NCBI RefSeq assembly: GCF_004299445.1
Contig: NZ_SCTC01000037.1
Coordinates: 62,001 to 126,000 of the forward strand
DNA from: Phenylobacterium sp.
GTDB taxonomy: Bacteria; Pseudomonadota; Alphaproteobacteria; Caulobacterales; Caulobacteraceae
Reading direction: 5' to 3'
DNA: 64,000 nucleotides
This document shows, piece by piece, positions 27,115 through 36,156 of the stretch. Position 1 is the stretch's first letter. Every line of letters starts with the position of its first letter. The notes beneath the pieces are model-generated. The model was given only the letters and a program-made list of their open reading frames with translations. It made no database searches and was not told where the DNA came from. Made by a program: the position numbers and the translations under genes.

Positions 27115-28790
27115 GGCGGGCCCCCCAACAACGGCCGGCGGAGCGCCAGGATCGCGAGGTCGTCGCTGGGGTCGCCGCCGGCTTCGAAGGCGCGGACGCG
27201 GGCCACCAGGCTGTCGGTCAGCGCCGAGAGCGGGCCGTCGCGGGGCGCCTCGGCCAGCGCCTGGCGCAGGCGCGCCTGGCCGAACAGCTGCCGCGACCGG
27301 TCCTGCGCCTCGGTGACGCCGTCGGTGAAGGCGACCAGCGTCGCGCCGGGCTCCAGCCGGGTCAGTTCGGCCTGATAGGCGAAGCCCGCGCCGGCGCAGA
27401 GCGGCGGCCCGCCGTCGATTTCCAGCGCGGCCACCGTCCCGTCGGCGTTCACCACCAGCGGGTTCTCGTGCCCCGCGCTGCAGAGGGCCAAGGCGCCGGT
27501 GTCCAGGTTCAGCACGCCCGCCAGCAGCGACATGGCCATGGCCTCGCCGTTGTTGCGCTCCAGCTCGGCCTCAATGGCGCGGAAGGCGTCGCCCAGCCGG
27601 TCGGCCTTGCGGGTGATGAGGCTGTGCGACAGGGCCTTGGCCAGCGCCATGAACAGCGAGGCGCCGACGCCCTTGCCGGTCACGTCGCCGACCAGGAACG
27701 CGAGATGGTCGTCGCCCACCTTGAAGGCGTCATAGAGGTCGCCGCCGACGCTGCGGGCGGGCTCGAGCACGGCGTCCACCTCGGCCCGGCCCGACAGCGC
27801 CGCCAGCGCGGCGCGGGGCAGCAGCATGCCGGCCTGGATGTCGCCGGCCGCGCGCTCGGCCCGCTTGCGGTCCTCGATGTCGCGCAGGATGTTCACCAGC
27901 TCGACCGCCGCGCCCGAGGCGTCGCGGATGACGGTCGGGCTCTCCTCGATCCACGTCCAGTCGCCCGACTTGTGGCGGATGCGGTACTCGCGCCGGCTGC
28001 CGTCCAGATCGCCGAGGGCTGCGAACCTGGCCGGCCGCCGCTCGGCCAGCCGGGGGCGATCGTCGGGGTGCACGAAACTGCCGGCGGGGACGCCGATCAG
28101 GTCGCGCGGGGCATATCCGTAGCGCCGGACGCTGGGCGAGGCCCAGGTGATCTTCGAACTGGGATCCAGCCGCAGGATCACGTCGGCCGAGTTCTCGACC
28201 AGGAAGGCCAGCTCGGCCTCGTGGCGGCGGATGCGGGCCTGGGCGTCGTGCAGCTCGCGCTCCATCGACACATAGGCCTTGAGGTCGCGGCGCAGCGTCA
28301 TCGCCGACGAGACGGCGGCGGCCATCGCCTCCAGCTGGGCGCACTGGGCCTCGCCGAAGTCGTGGCGCGGCCGGTAGTCGATGACGCAGAAGCTGCCGAG
28401 CCGGAAGCCGTCGGGGCTGGTCAGAGGCGCGCCGGCATAGAAGCGGACGAACGGCTCTCCGGTGACCAGCGGGTTGTCGCGGAAGCGCGGGTCGGCCGTG
28501 GCGTCGGGAATCAGCATCGTTCGCGCCTGGCGGATCGTGTGATCGCAGAACGCCACGTCGCGCGGCGTCTCGCCCCCGTCCATGCCCACGCACGACTTGA
28601 ACCACTGGCGCTCGGCGTCGATCAGCGACACCAGCGCGACCGGGGTCTGGAACGTCTGGGCTGCGAGCGCCGTCAGGTTGTCGAAGATCGCCTCGGGCTC
28701 GGTGTCCAACACGTCCAGGGCGCGCAACGCCGCGAGCCGCCGGGCTTCGTCGGCGATCGCGCGGTCCGCATCCTGGATGGACTTGTCCAT
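27102..28790 (-). CDS. GAF-PAS-PP2C (SpoIIE/RsbU-like) phosphatase
   Basis: Start MDKSIQDADRAIADEARRLAALRALDVLDTEPEAIFDNLTALAAQ within ORF 27102..30314; GAF SLIDAERQWFKSCVG; PAS; SVGGDLYDAFKVGDDHLAFLVGDVTGKGVGASLFMA. Confidence 0.93.
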   Translation of the reverse strand: MDKSIQDADRAIADEARRLAALRALDVLDTEPEAIFDNLTALAAQTFQTPVALVSLIDAERQWFKSCVGMDGGETPRDVAFCDHTIRQARTMLIPDATADPRFRDNPLVTGEPFVRFYAGAPLTSPDGFRLGSFCVIDYRPRHDFGEAQCAQLEAMAAAVSSAMTLRRDLKAYVSMERELHDAQARIRRHEAELAFLVENSADVILRLDPSSKITWASPSVRRYGYAPRDLIGVPAGSFVHPDDRPRLAERRPARFAALGDLDGSRREYRIRHKSGDWTWIEESPTVIRDASGAAVELVNILRDIEDRKRAERAAGDIQAGMLLPRAALAALSGRAEVDAVLEPARSVGGDLYDAFKVGDDHLAFLVGDVTGKGVGASLFMALAKALSHSLITRKADRLGDAFRAIEAELERNNGEAMAMSLLAGVLNLDTGALALCSAGHENPLVVNADGTVAALEIDGGPPLCAGAGFAYQAELTRLEPGATLVAFTDGVTEAQDRSRQLFGQARLRQALAEAPRDGPLSALTDSLVARVRAFEAGGDPSDDLAILALRRPLLGGPPYPS

Positions 28791-28865
28791 GCCCCTTCCT
28801 ACGGTCCGGGAGCATAACCGGATGACGGCTTTGTGGTGGGAGATTCTGCGCCTACCGTCGCGCTC

Positions 28866-30353
28866 ATGAAGATGCCCGCGCCCGACGATGCGCTGATCGC
28901 CCGCAAGGCCGAGATCGTGCGTGCGCTGCGGCGCATCGTGCCCGGCGAGGGCGTAGTGTCGGAACCGGCGGGCCTGGTCCCGTTCGAGAGCGACGGCCTT
29001 TCGGCCTATCGGCAGCAGCCTCTGGCGGTGGTGCTGCCCGAGACCACGGCGCAGGTCTCGGAGATCCTGCGCTGGTGCCAGGCCAACGGGGTGAAGGTGG
29101 TGCCGCGCGGCGCGGGCACGTCGCTGTCGGGCGGCGCGCTGCCGCTGGCCGACGGGGTGGTGCTGGGCCTGTCGAAGTTCAACCGCGTCCTGGAGGTGGA
29201 CTACGCCAACCGCTGCGCGGTGGTGCAGCCGGGGGTGACGAACCTGGCCATCACGGGCGCCGTCGAAGGGCGCGGCTTCTACTATGCCCCCGATCCTTCG
29301 AGCCAGATCGCCTGCACCATCGGCGGCAACGTGGCCGAGAACTCGGGCGGGGTGCACTGCCTCAAGTACGGGCTGACCACCAACAACCTGCTGGGCTGCG
29401 AACTGGTGCTGATGAGCGGCGAGATCGTCCGGTTCGGCGGCAAGGCGATGGACGCCGAAGGTTATGACCTGCTGGGGTTGGTCACGGGATCCGAGGGGCT
29501 GCTGGGCGTGGTCACCGAGGTGACGGTGCGCATCCTGCCCAAGCCGGAAACGGCGCGGGCGCTGCTGCTGGGGTTCCCGTCGGTGGAGCAGGCCGGCGCC
29601 TGCGTCGGCGACATCATCGCCGCGGGCGTGATCCCGGCCGGGCTGGAGATGATGGACAACCCGGCAATCCGGGCGGCCGAGGCGTTCGTGGGGGCGGGCT
29701 ATCCGGTGGACGCCGCCGCGCTGCTGATCTGCGAGCTGGACGGGCCCGAGGCCGAGTGCGCCGAACTGGCGAGCCACGTCCGCATGCTGGCCGCCCAGCG
29801 CGGGGCCGACTTCGTGAAGACCTCCGAGAGCGAGGCCCAGCGGCTGTCGTTCTGGGCGGGGCGCAAGGCCGCGTTCCCGGCGGTGGGCCGCATCGCGCCC
29901 GACTACTTCTGCATGGACGGCACGATCCCCCGCAAGGCGCTGCCGCAGGTGCTGACCCGGATCACCGAGCTGTCGGCGCAGTACGGGCTGGGCGTGGCCA
30001 ACGTCTTCCACGCGGGCGACGGCAACCTGCACCCGTTGATCCTCTACGACGCCGACATCCCCGGTCAGCTGGAGAAGGCCGAGGCGTTCGGGGCCGACAT
30101 CCTCAAGCTGTGCGTGGCAGTGGGCGGCGTGCTGACCGGCGAGCACGGGGTGGGCGTCGAGAAGCGCGACCTGGTGGGCGAGATGTTCGACGAGACGGAC
30201 CTGGCCTGCCAGCAGCGGGTGAAATGCGCCTTCGACCCCGGCCTGCTGCTCAATCCCGGCAAGGTGTTCCCGGTGCTGCACCGCTGCGCCGAGCTGGGCC
30301 GCGTGCACGTGCACAAGGGCAAGCTGGCCTTTCCGGAGCTGCCGCGCTTCTGA
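28866..30353 (+). CDS. glcD: glycolate oxidase subunit GlcD (FAD-linked oxidase)
   Basis: MKMPAPDDALIARKAEIVRALRRIVPGEGV; PRGAGTSLSGGALPLADGVVLGLSKFNRVLEVD; FHAGDGNLHPLILYD. Confidence 0.95.
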   Translation: MKMPAPDDALIARKAEIVRALRRIVPGEGVVSEPAGLVPFESDGLSAYRQQPLAVVLPETTAQVSEILRWCQANGVKVVPRGAGTSLSGGALPLADGVVLGLSKFNRVLEVDYANRCAVVQPGVTNLAITGAVEGRGFYYAPDPSSQIACTIGGNVAENSGGVHCLKYGLTTNNLLGCELVLMSGEIVRFGGKAMDAEGYDLLGLVTGSEGLLGVVTEVTVRILPKPETARALLLGFPSVEQAGACVGDIIAAGVIPAGLEMMDNPAIRAAEAFVGAGYPVDAAALLICELDGPEAECAELASHVRMLAAQRGADFVKTSESEAQRLSFWAGRKAAFPAVGRIAPDYFCMDGTIPRKALPQVLTRITELSAQYGLGVANVFHAGDGNLHPLILYDADIPGQLEKAEAFGADILKLCVAVGGVLTGEHGVGVEKRDLVGEMFDETDLACQQRVKCAFDPGLLLNPGKVFPVLHRCAELGRVHVHKGKLAFPELPRF

Positions 30354-31522
30354 TGCTGGACCAGGTTCGCCCCCTCAAGCCCACGACCCCCGAAGAGGTC
30401 CAGGCCATCGTGGCCGAGGCCGGGGCGCACGCGCGCCACATCGAGGTGGTCGGCGCCGGCACCAAGCGGGCGATCGGGGCCATGGACCCCATCGACATGG
30501 TGCTGTCGACCCAGCGGCTGGACCGCATCGTCGACTATTCCCCGGATGAGCTGGTGCTGACCGCCCAGCCCGGCGTGCGCATCGCCGACCTGGAGAAGAT
30601 CTGCGCCAGCCGGGGCCAGATGCTGGCGTTCGAGCCTCCGCGCTGGACGCGCCTGCTTGGCGCGCGGGGCGAGCCGACCCTGGGCGGGGTGATCGGGGCC
30701 AACCTGTCCGGGCCCCGGCGCATCCGGGCCGGCGCGGCGCGCGACCATCTCCTGGGGTTCGAGGCCGTGTCGGGCCGGGGCGAGGTGTTCAAGGCCGGCG
30801 GCAAGGTGGTGAAGAACGTCACCGGCTACGACCTGATGAAGCTGATGGCCGGGTCGTGGGGAACGCTCGCGATCTTCACCGAGCTGACCATCAAGGTGCT
30901 GCCGGCGCCGCGCACCGAGCTCACGCTGCTGCTGTTCGGCCTGGCCGACGTGCGGGCGGCCGAGGCGATGCAGGCGGCGCTGAACGGGCCGTTCGAGGTC
31001 TCGGGCGCGGCTCACCTGCCGACCTTCGCGGCGCGCTCGCGACCGCTGAAAGCCGAGATGCCGGTGACGGCGCTTCGCCTGGAGGGGTTCGAAGCGTCAG
31101 TGGAGGCCCGCGCCCAGGCCCTGGTGGCGGCTCTGTCGAGTTTCGGACGGATCGACGAGTTGGAGGGCGAGCACTCCCGCGAGTTCTGGGGTCAGGTTCG
31201 CGAGGTTGAGGCGTTCGCGGGCGATCCCCGGCCGCTTTGGCGCCTCAGCCTGCCGCCGGCCCAGGGCTGGAAGGGACCGCACGCTCTGCCTGGCGATGCG
31301 CTCTATGACTGGGGCGGCGGGCTGGCCTGGCTGCTCACGGAAGAGCCGGCGGACAAGGTGCGCAGCGTGGCGCGGGGCCTGGGCGGGCATGCGCTGTGCC
31401 TGCGCGGCGCCGAGGCGTTCGGGCCGCGCGAGGGCGCGCTGGGCGAACTGCAGGGCCGCGTGAAGGCCGCCTTCGATCCGCTGGGCGTGCTGAACCCCGG
31501 CCGGATGGAGGGCGCGGCGTGA
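30353..31522 (+). CDS. glcE: glycolate oxidase subunit GlcE (FAD-binding)
   Basis: Start MLDQVRPLKPTTPEEVQAIVAEAG, TGATG overlap with glcD; TLGGVIGANLSGPRRIRAGAARDHLLGFEAVSGRGEVFKAGGKVVKNVTGYDLMKL. Confidence 0.95.
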   Translation: MLDQVRPLKPTTPEEVQAIVAEAGAHARHIEVVGAGTKRAIGAMDPIDMVLSTQRLDRIVDYSPDELVLTAQPGVRIADLEKICASRGQMLAFEPPRWTRLLGARGEPTLGGVIGANLSGPRRIRAGAARDHLLGFEAVSGRGEVFKAGGKVVKNVTGYDLMKLMAGSWGTLAIFTELTIKVLPAPRTELTLLLFGLADVRAAEAMQAALNGPFEVSGAAHLPTFAARSRPLKAEMPVTALRLEGFEASVEARAQALVAALSSFGRIDELEGEHSREFWGQVREVEAFAGDPRPLWRLSLPPAQGWKGPHALPGDALYDWGGGLAWLLTEEPADKVRSVARGLGGHALCLRGAEAFGPREGALGELQGRVKAAFDPLGVLNPGRMEGAA

Positions 31523-32793
31523 GGACCGCCTTCACCCCCGATCAACTGGCCGACCCGGAAACCGCCGCCAGCGCCGCGGCGATCCGCAAGTGCGTGCACT
31601 GCGGCTTCTGCACGGCGACCTGTCCGACCTACGTGCTGCTGGGCGACGAGCGCGACAGTCCGCGGGGCCGGATCGAGCTGATCCGCGAGATGCTGGAGCA
31701 CGGCGGCCCGCCGGCGCCGGCGACGGTGACCCACGTCGACCGCTGCCTGTCGTGCCTGGCCTGCACCACCACCTGTCCGTCCGGCGTCGACTACGCGCAA
31801 CTGATCGACCACGCCCGGGCGCACATCGAGGCGCACCATGTGCGGCCCCTGCCCGAGCGGTTGTTGCGGATGGCGCTGGCGTGGGTGTTGCCGCATCCGA
31901 AACGGCTGAGGCTGGCCATGGGACTGGGCCGGCTGGCCCGGCCATTGGAGCCGACCCTGGAGCGCACGGGGTTGAAGCCGCTGGCCGCGATGCTGCGCCT
32001 GCTGCCCGCGCCGAGACAGGCAGCCGAGGGCACGACGTCGGCGCCGGTCACGCGCCGGGGACGCGTGATCCTGCTGCAGGGCTGCGTGGAGTCCGTTGTC
32101 GCGCCGCAGGTGCGCGCGGCGGCGACGCGGTTGCTCGCGCGCTGTGGCTACGAGGTCGTGCTGGCCGAGGGCGAGGGCTGCTGCGGCGCGCTTTCGCAGC
32201 ACCTGGGCCGCCCCGACGAGGCCAGGGCCATGGCGCGGGCCAACCTCTCCGCCTGGGGCCGGGCGGGGAAGGTGGACGCCATCGTCACCACGGCGGCCGG
32301 CTGCGGGACCATGCTGAAGGACTACCGCCACCTGGTGGGCCAGGATGTCCCGGCGAAGGACATCCTGGAGTTCGTGGCCGAGGCCGGCCTGCCGCCGGTG
32401 GCCCGGCCGCCGGGGATCGCGGTGGCCTATCACGCGGCCTGCTCGCTGCAGCACGGACAGCAGATCAAGACCGCGCCGCCGAAGCTGCTGGCCGACGCGG
32501 GCTTCGACGTGCGTCTGCCCGCCGAGGGTCACCTCTGCTGTGGCTCGGCGGGGGTCTACAACATCCTGCAGGTCGAGCTGGCCACCCGCCTGCGCGATCG
32601 CAAGGCCGCCAACATCGCCGCCACCGGCGCGGCCGTGGTGGCCGCGGGCAACGTGGGCTGCATGACCCAGCTGGCCCCGGCGCTGGCCGCGCCGATCGTC
32701 CACCCGGTGGAACTGCTGGACTGGGCGACGGGCGGGCCGAAGCCCGCGGCGCTGGCGGCGCCCGAACCCGACCGCCTCCGTATCGATCCCTAG
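31519..32793 (+). CDS. glcF: glycolate oxidase iron-sulfur subunit GlcF
   Basis: GTG start overlapping glcE stop; CVHCGFCTATCPTYVLLGDERDSPRGRI and CLSCLACTTTCPSGVDYAQLIDHAR 4Fe-4S motifs. Confidence 0.96.
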   Translation: MRTAFTPDQLADPETAASAAAIRKCVHCGFCTATCPTYVLLGDERDSPRGRIELIREMLEHGGPPAPATVTHVDRCLSCLACTTTCPSGVDYAQLIDHARAHIEAHHVRPLPERLLRMALAWVLPHPKRLRLAMGLGRLARPLEPTLERTGLKPLAAMLRLLPAPRQAAEGTTSAPVTRRGRVILLQGCVESVVAPQVRAAATRLLARCGYEVVLAEGEGCCGALSQHLGRPDEARAMARANLSAWGRAGKVDAIVTTAAGCGTMLKDYRHLVGQDVPAKDILEFVAEAGLPPVARPPGIAVAYHAACSLQHGQQIKTAPPKLLADAGFDVRLPAEGHLCCGSAGVYNILQVELATRLRDRKAANIAATGAAVVAAGNVGCMTQLAPALAAPIVHPVELLDWATGGPKPAALAAPEPDRLRIDP

Positions 32794-32890
32794 GGTGCGA
32801 TCCCACGGTATCGGCCCGTAGGCGCCGCTCCGGAGTGTCCAGCCTCGACGCGCCGTCGCAAAAGCCGCGGCGTCGAAGAGGAATTTTCCG

Positions 32891-33088
32891 ATGCGTCCGA
32901 TCCTCAAACCGGAGGTCGTCGTTGCCGCCTACGGCGCCTATGCCGCCATCACGCTGGGCGTGGCGTACTGGACCGGACGGGGGCGGCGCGGCTCACGCCG
33001 CCTGAACAAAGCCCGGCCACGCCGACATGTACTGGACGAAGGCCGGGCTAAGGCCCTCATTGGCCAGGTATTCGGCCGTCACCGGTAG
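32891..33088 (+). CDS. small hypothetical membrane protein
   Basis: 65 aa, one hydrophobic segment VVVAAYGAYAAITLGVAYW; AGAGGA upstream; overlaps the 3' end of the OYE gene. Confidence 0.35.
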   Translation: MRPILKPEVVVAAYGAYAAITLGVAYWTGRGRRGSRRLNKARPRRHVLDEGRAKALIGQVFGRHR

Positions 33089-34117
33089 CGCCACCGGCGT
33101 GAACGCCGCGTCGCGGGACCGTTCCGGGAAGTCGTGGTGCAGGATGGCCGCGCGCCCGATCAGCACGAAGTCGGCGCCCTTCTCCAGCATCTCGGCGGCG
33201 ATGGCGGGCGAGGTGACCTTGCCGGCCACGCCCAGGCGGACGCCGCCGCGCGGCAGCTCGGTGAAGTAGCTCATCAGGCTCTTGCCCTTGAACTCTTCCT
33301 CGACCGGCTCCTTGAAGACATCCCACAGCGACATGTCGAGATAGTCGATCTTGCCGTCCGCGAGGATCCTGCGGGCGATCTCGATGATCTCGGCCAGCTT
33401 CAGGCCGAACCGCTCGGGCGACAGGCGCAGGCCCAGCTGGAAGTCGGGGCGGGTGCGCGCGCGCACGCCGTCGATGATCTCGTGGATGATCCGCGCGCGG
33501 TTCTCGACCGAGCCGCCGTAGCGGTCGTCGCGCCTGTTGATCTCGGGCGAGAGGAACTGGGCCAGGATGTAGCCGTGGGCGCCGTGGATCTCGACGCCGT
33601 CGAATCCGGCCTTCTCGGATCGGACGGCGGCGGCGACGAAGTCTTCCACCAGCTGCTCGACCTCGGCCAGTGACAGGCCGCGGGCGCCCGTCTCGGGATC
33701 GTCGGACGCGCTCACCGGCGTGCCGACGAGGTCCTTGGGCGAGCGGTTCCCGGCATGGTGGAGCTGGACCGAGGACACGCTGTTGTGACGCCTGATCTCG
33801 GCGGCGAGCCGGGTGAGCCCCTCGAGATGCTGGTCGCCGAACACCCCAAGCTGGCCGGGAAAGCCCTGGCCGACGGCCTGGACGTGGGCGGCGCAGGTCA
33901 TGGTGAGGCCGAAGCCGCCCTTGGCCCGCAGGGTCAGCCAGTTGAACTCGGCGTCCGACAGCGTCCCGTCCGGGTGGCTCTGCGTGTTGGTGAGCGGCGC
34001 CAGCATGAAGCGGTTCTTCAGCGCGGGGCCACGGGCCAGGGTCAGGGGAGAGAACAGGTCGGCCAAGGCAGGCTCCGGGAATGCAGGTTTCGGTGCGAGA
34101 TACCGGCCTTCCGTCAC
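32993..34117 (-). CDS. NADH:flavin oxidoreductase (Old Yellow Enzyme family); start uncertain (GTG 34117 or TTG 34066)
   Basis: LADLFSPLTLARGPALKNRFMLAPLTNTQSHPDG; FDGVEIHGAHGYILAQFLSPEINRRDDRYGGSVENRARI. Confidence 0.92.
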   Translation of the reverse strand: MTEGRYLAPKPAFPEPALADLFSPLTLARGPALKNRFMLAPLTNTQSHPDGTLSDAEFNWLTLRAKGGFGLTMTCAAHVQAVGQGFPGQLGVFGDQHLEGLTRLAAEIRRHNSVSSVQLHHAGNRSPKDLVGTPVSASDDPETGARGLSLAEVEQLVEDFVAAAVRSEKAGFDGVEIHGAHGYILAQFLSPEINRRDDRYGGSVENRARIIHEIIDGVRARTRPDFQLGLRLSPERFGLKLAEIIEIARRILADGKIDYLDMSLWDVFKEPVEEEFKGKSLMSYFTELPRGGVRLGVAGKVTSPAIAAEMLEKGADFVLIGRAAILHHDFPERSRDAAFTPVALPVTAEYLANEGLSPAFVQYMSAWPGFVQAA

Positions 34118-34289
34118 GGACGGCAAACGAGCCTTTCTGCAAGCGCGTACAGAGCTGAACCTCGCTCCTCTAGGCAAGGGGGGCAGGAGGTCGAGATGAC
34201 AACTCGGCCGCCGTCCGCCTCCCGCTCGCGCTGATCTTCGAAGCCATACGAGAGTACGGCGCTGACGCGCCACCGCGGCTGACGCGCCT

Positions 34290-35087
34290 TCATCCCGCTT
34301 CCGCGGCGATGAAGATGGGGCCGCCGACGATGTCATAGCGGCCGTCGTCGGCCGGGCGCAGGGCCGTGATCTGCATGACGGGCGGCGCGCCTGCGACCTT
34401 GCCCAATCGGCTGCCTTGCGGGATCGCCAGGCGCGGGCGGTGTTCGCTGGAGAGGCTGGTCAGGGCGCGGCGGATGGCCGGGCCCTGGGCCCGGAACGGC
34501 AGCGGCTCGGAGAGCGCCGCGAGGGGCCGCGCGTAGAGGCCCACCAGCCAGTAGCGTTCGCCGCGGGTGACGAAGGCGTAGCCGGCGTGGGTGTGGGTGG
34601 GGCGCAGCAGGTTCTTCCAGTGACCGGTGCTGCCCTTCAGGCGCTGCAGCATCTGGCCGGCGCTGGTCGGCGGGCCGCGGTGGTAGGCGATGTTTTCGGA
34701 CGGCGAGCCGATGGTCGTGCGGCCCAGCAGCCAGAGCCGGTGGCTGGGGTCGAAGCCCTCGGGCGAGAGGTGCTCGACGTAGGACCGCTGGGCCAGGTCG
34801 CCGGCGTGGGCGAGGGCGGAGGCGGCCAGCTCGTCGTGCCAGATAACCGGCGGCGAACCGGCGTCGCGGCGGATGCGGTTGGTCAGGTCCAGCATCGCCC
34901 GGCCGGTGGCCGGGTCGGCGCGGCCGCCGCCGATGTCGTCGAGGCGGGCGCGCAGGCGGGTCTCGTAAGCGGTCCAGGCGGCGGGGTCGGTGGCGGCGGG
35001 CGCGGAGTCGGTGACGACCTGAGCGAGCGCCGGGGCCGCGCAGGCCGACAGGGCGGCGCCCAGGACGGTCCGCCGCGCGAGGCTCAC
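34290..35087 (-). CDS. CAP (SCP-like) domain-containing protein
   Basis: MLDLTNRIRRDAGSPPVIWHDELAASALAHAGDLAQRSYVEHLSPEG...GSTGHWKNLLRPTHTHAGYAFV. Confidence 0.85.
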   Translation of the reverse strand: MSLARRTVLGAALSACAAPALAQVVTDSAPAATDPAAWTAYETRLRARLDDIGGGRADPATGRAMLDLTNRIRRDAGSPPVIWHDELAASALAHAGDLAQRSYVEHLSPEGFDPSHRLWLLGRTTIGSPSENIAYHRGPPTSAGQMLQRLKGSTGHWKNLLRPTHTHAGYAFVTRGERYWLVGLYARPLAALSEPLPFRAQGPAIRRALTSLSSEHRPRLAIPQGSRLGKVAGAPPVMQITALRPADDGRYDIVGGPIFIAAEAG

Positions 35088-35097
35088 GCGGGGGCGC

Positions 35098-36153
35098 TCA
35101 TTGCGGCTTCATGCCGGCGATCCAGTCGCGGACCAGCGCCAGTCCCTCGTCGTGCGTCAGGGTGCGGCCGAGCTCGGGCATCATCACGCCGGGCTCGTTC
35201 GAGGCCATGCGGTAGACCAGGATCGAGGCGTCCGGGCGGCCGGGCTCGATCCCGACCTTGAGGTTGCCCGACCCACGGCCCGCCGCCACTGGCCCCTTAC
35301 CGACGCCCAGTTGCGGCGGACGTTGCTCTTCCACCCCCAGGAAGAGACCTGAGTTCGACGCGATGGCCCGGGGCCCGTGACAGTGGGCGCAGTTGGCGTC
35401 GAGGTAGGCGCGGGCGCGGGCCTCGACGGGCTCGGCCGGGTCGTCCCAGCGCGCGGTCCGGGGCGCGGCCGCCGGCTTCGGAGCGCCCGACAGGACGCCG
35501 GTTCGCGACCAGTGCGCCAGCTGGTTCTCGCGCCCCGTCTCGTAAGCGAAGTCGCCGTTGAGGTTGCGCGCCTTGGGCCCGATCGGCGTCACCGCCTTGT
35601 CGAGCTGGTGACACTCCTTGCACTGGTTCTGGTTGGGAACGGCGTAGTCGACGTGGCGGGTCTGGCCCCGGCTGTCGACGAAGCTGACGTCCAGGCGCGC
35701 GCCGGCGCGCTTCAGCACCGCCTCGGTCTGGGCGGCGTTCCAGACGTAGGTCTGGGCGACCCAGCCGTCGCGCTTACGGATCAGGAGGCGGGTCTCGAGG
35801 TAGCGGACGTTCTCGCTCGGCCGCCGGAAGTCCGCCGGATAGGCGAAGGTCTTCACCAGCGTCGCGCCGACGGGGAAGTCCAGCACGCCGTCGGCCCGGT
35901 ACTTCGCCTTGGTCCCCGGCGGCAGGTAGAGAAAGCGGAACTTCTCCGCGTAGTCGGTGAACAGCGGGGTGTTCAGCGCATAGGGCGTCAGGCCGCCGTT
36001 CGGCGTGCGGCCGGCCTCATCCCGGAACAGCCGGTAGTCGGCCAGCTTCGGCGCGGGGGCCTCCGCCAGCAGGGCGTCCAGCGCCACCGCCTGCGGATCG
36101 GGCGCAGCGCCCAGGCAGGCGATCGCGGCCAGGACGGCGGCCAGGCGCTTCAA
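35098..36153 (-). CDS. SO2930 family diheme c-type cytochrome
   Basis: Signal peptide; two CxxCH motifs (CKECH, CAHCH); NGGLTPYALNTPLFTDYAEKFRFLYLPPGTKAKY. Confidence 0.9.
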   Translation of the reverse strand: MKRLAAVLAAIACLGAAPDPQAVALDALLAEAPAPKLADYRLFRDEAGRTPNGGLTPYALNTPLFTDYAEKFRFLYLPPGTKAKYRADGVLDFPVGATLVKTFAYPADFRRPSENVRYLETRLLIRKRDGWVAQTYVWNAAQTEAVLKRAGARLDVSFVDSRGQTRHVDYAVPNQNQCKECHQLDKAVTPIGPKARNLNGDFAYETGRENQLAHWSRTGVLSGAPKPAAAPRTARWDDPAEPVEARARAYLDANCAHCHGPRAIASNSGLFLGVEEQRPPQLGVGKGPVAAGRGSGNLKVGIEPGRPDASILVYRMASNEPGVMMPELGRTLTHDEGLALVRDWIAGMKPQ

Positions 36154-36156
36154 GGG

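Noticed and set aside
27102-30314. 1070-aa minus-strand ORF
   Set aside because: Only the portion to 28790 (GAF-PAS-SpoIIE) is credible; the upstream 500 aa is low-complexity H/R/Q/A-rich sequence antisense to glcD, a high-GC artefact.
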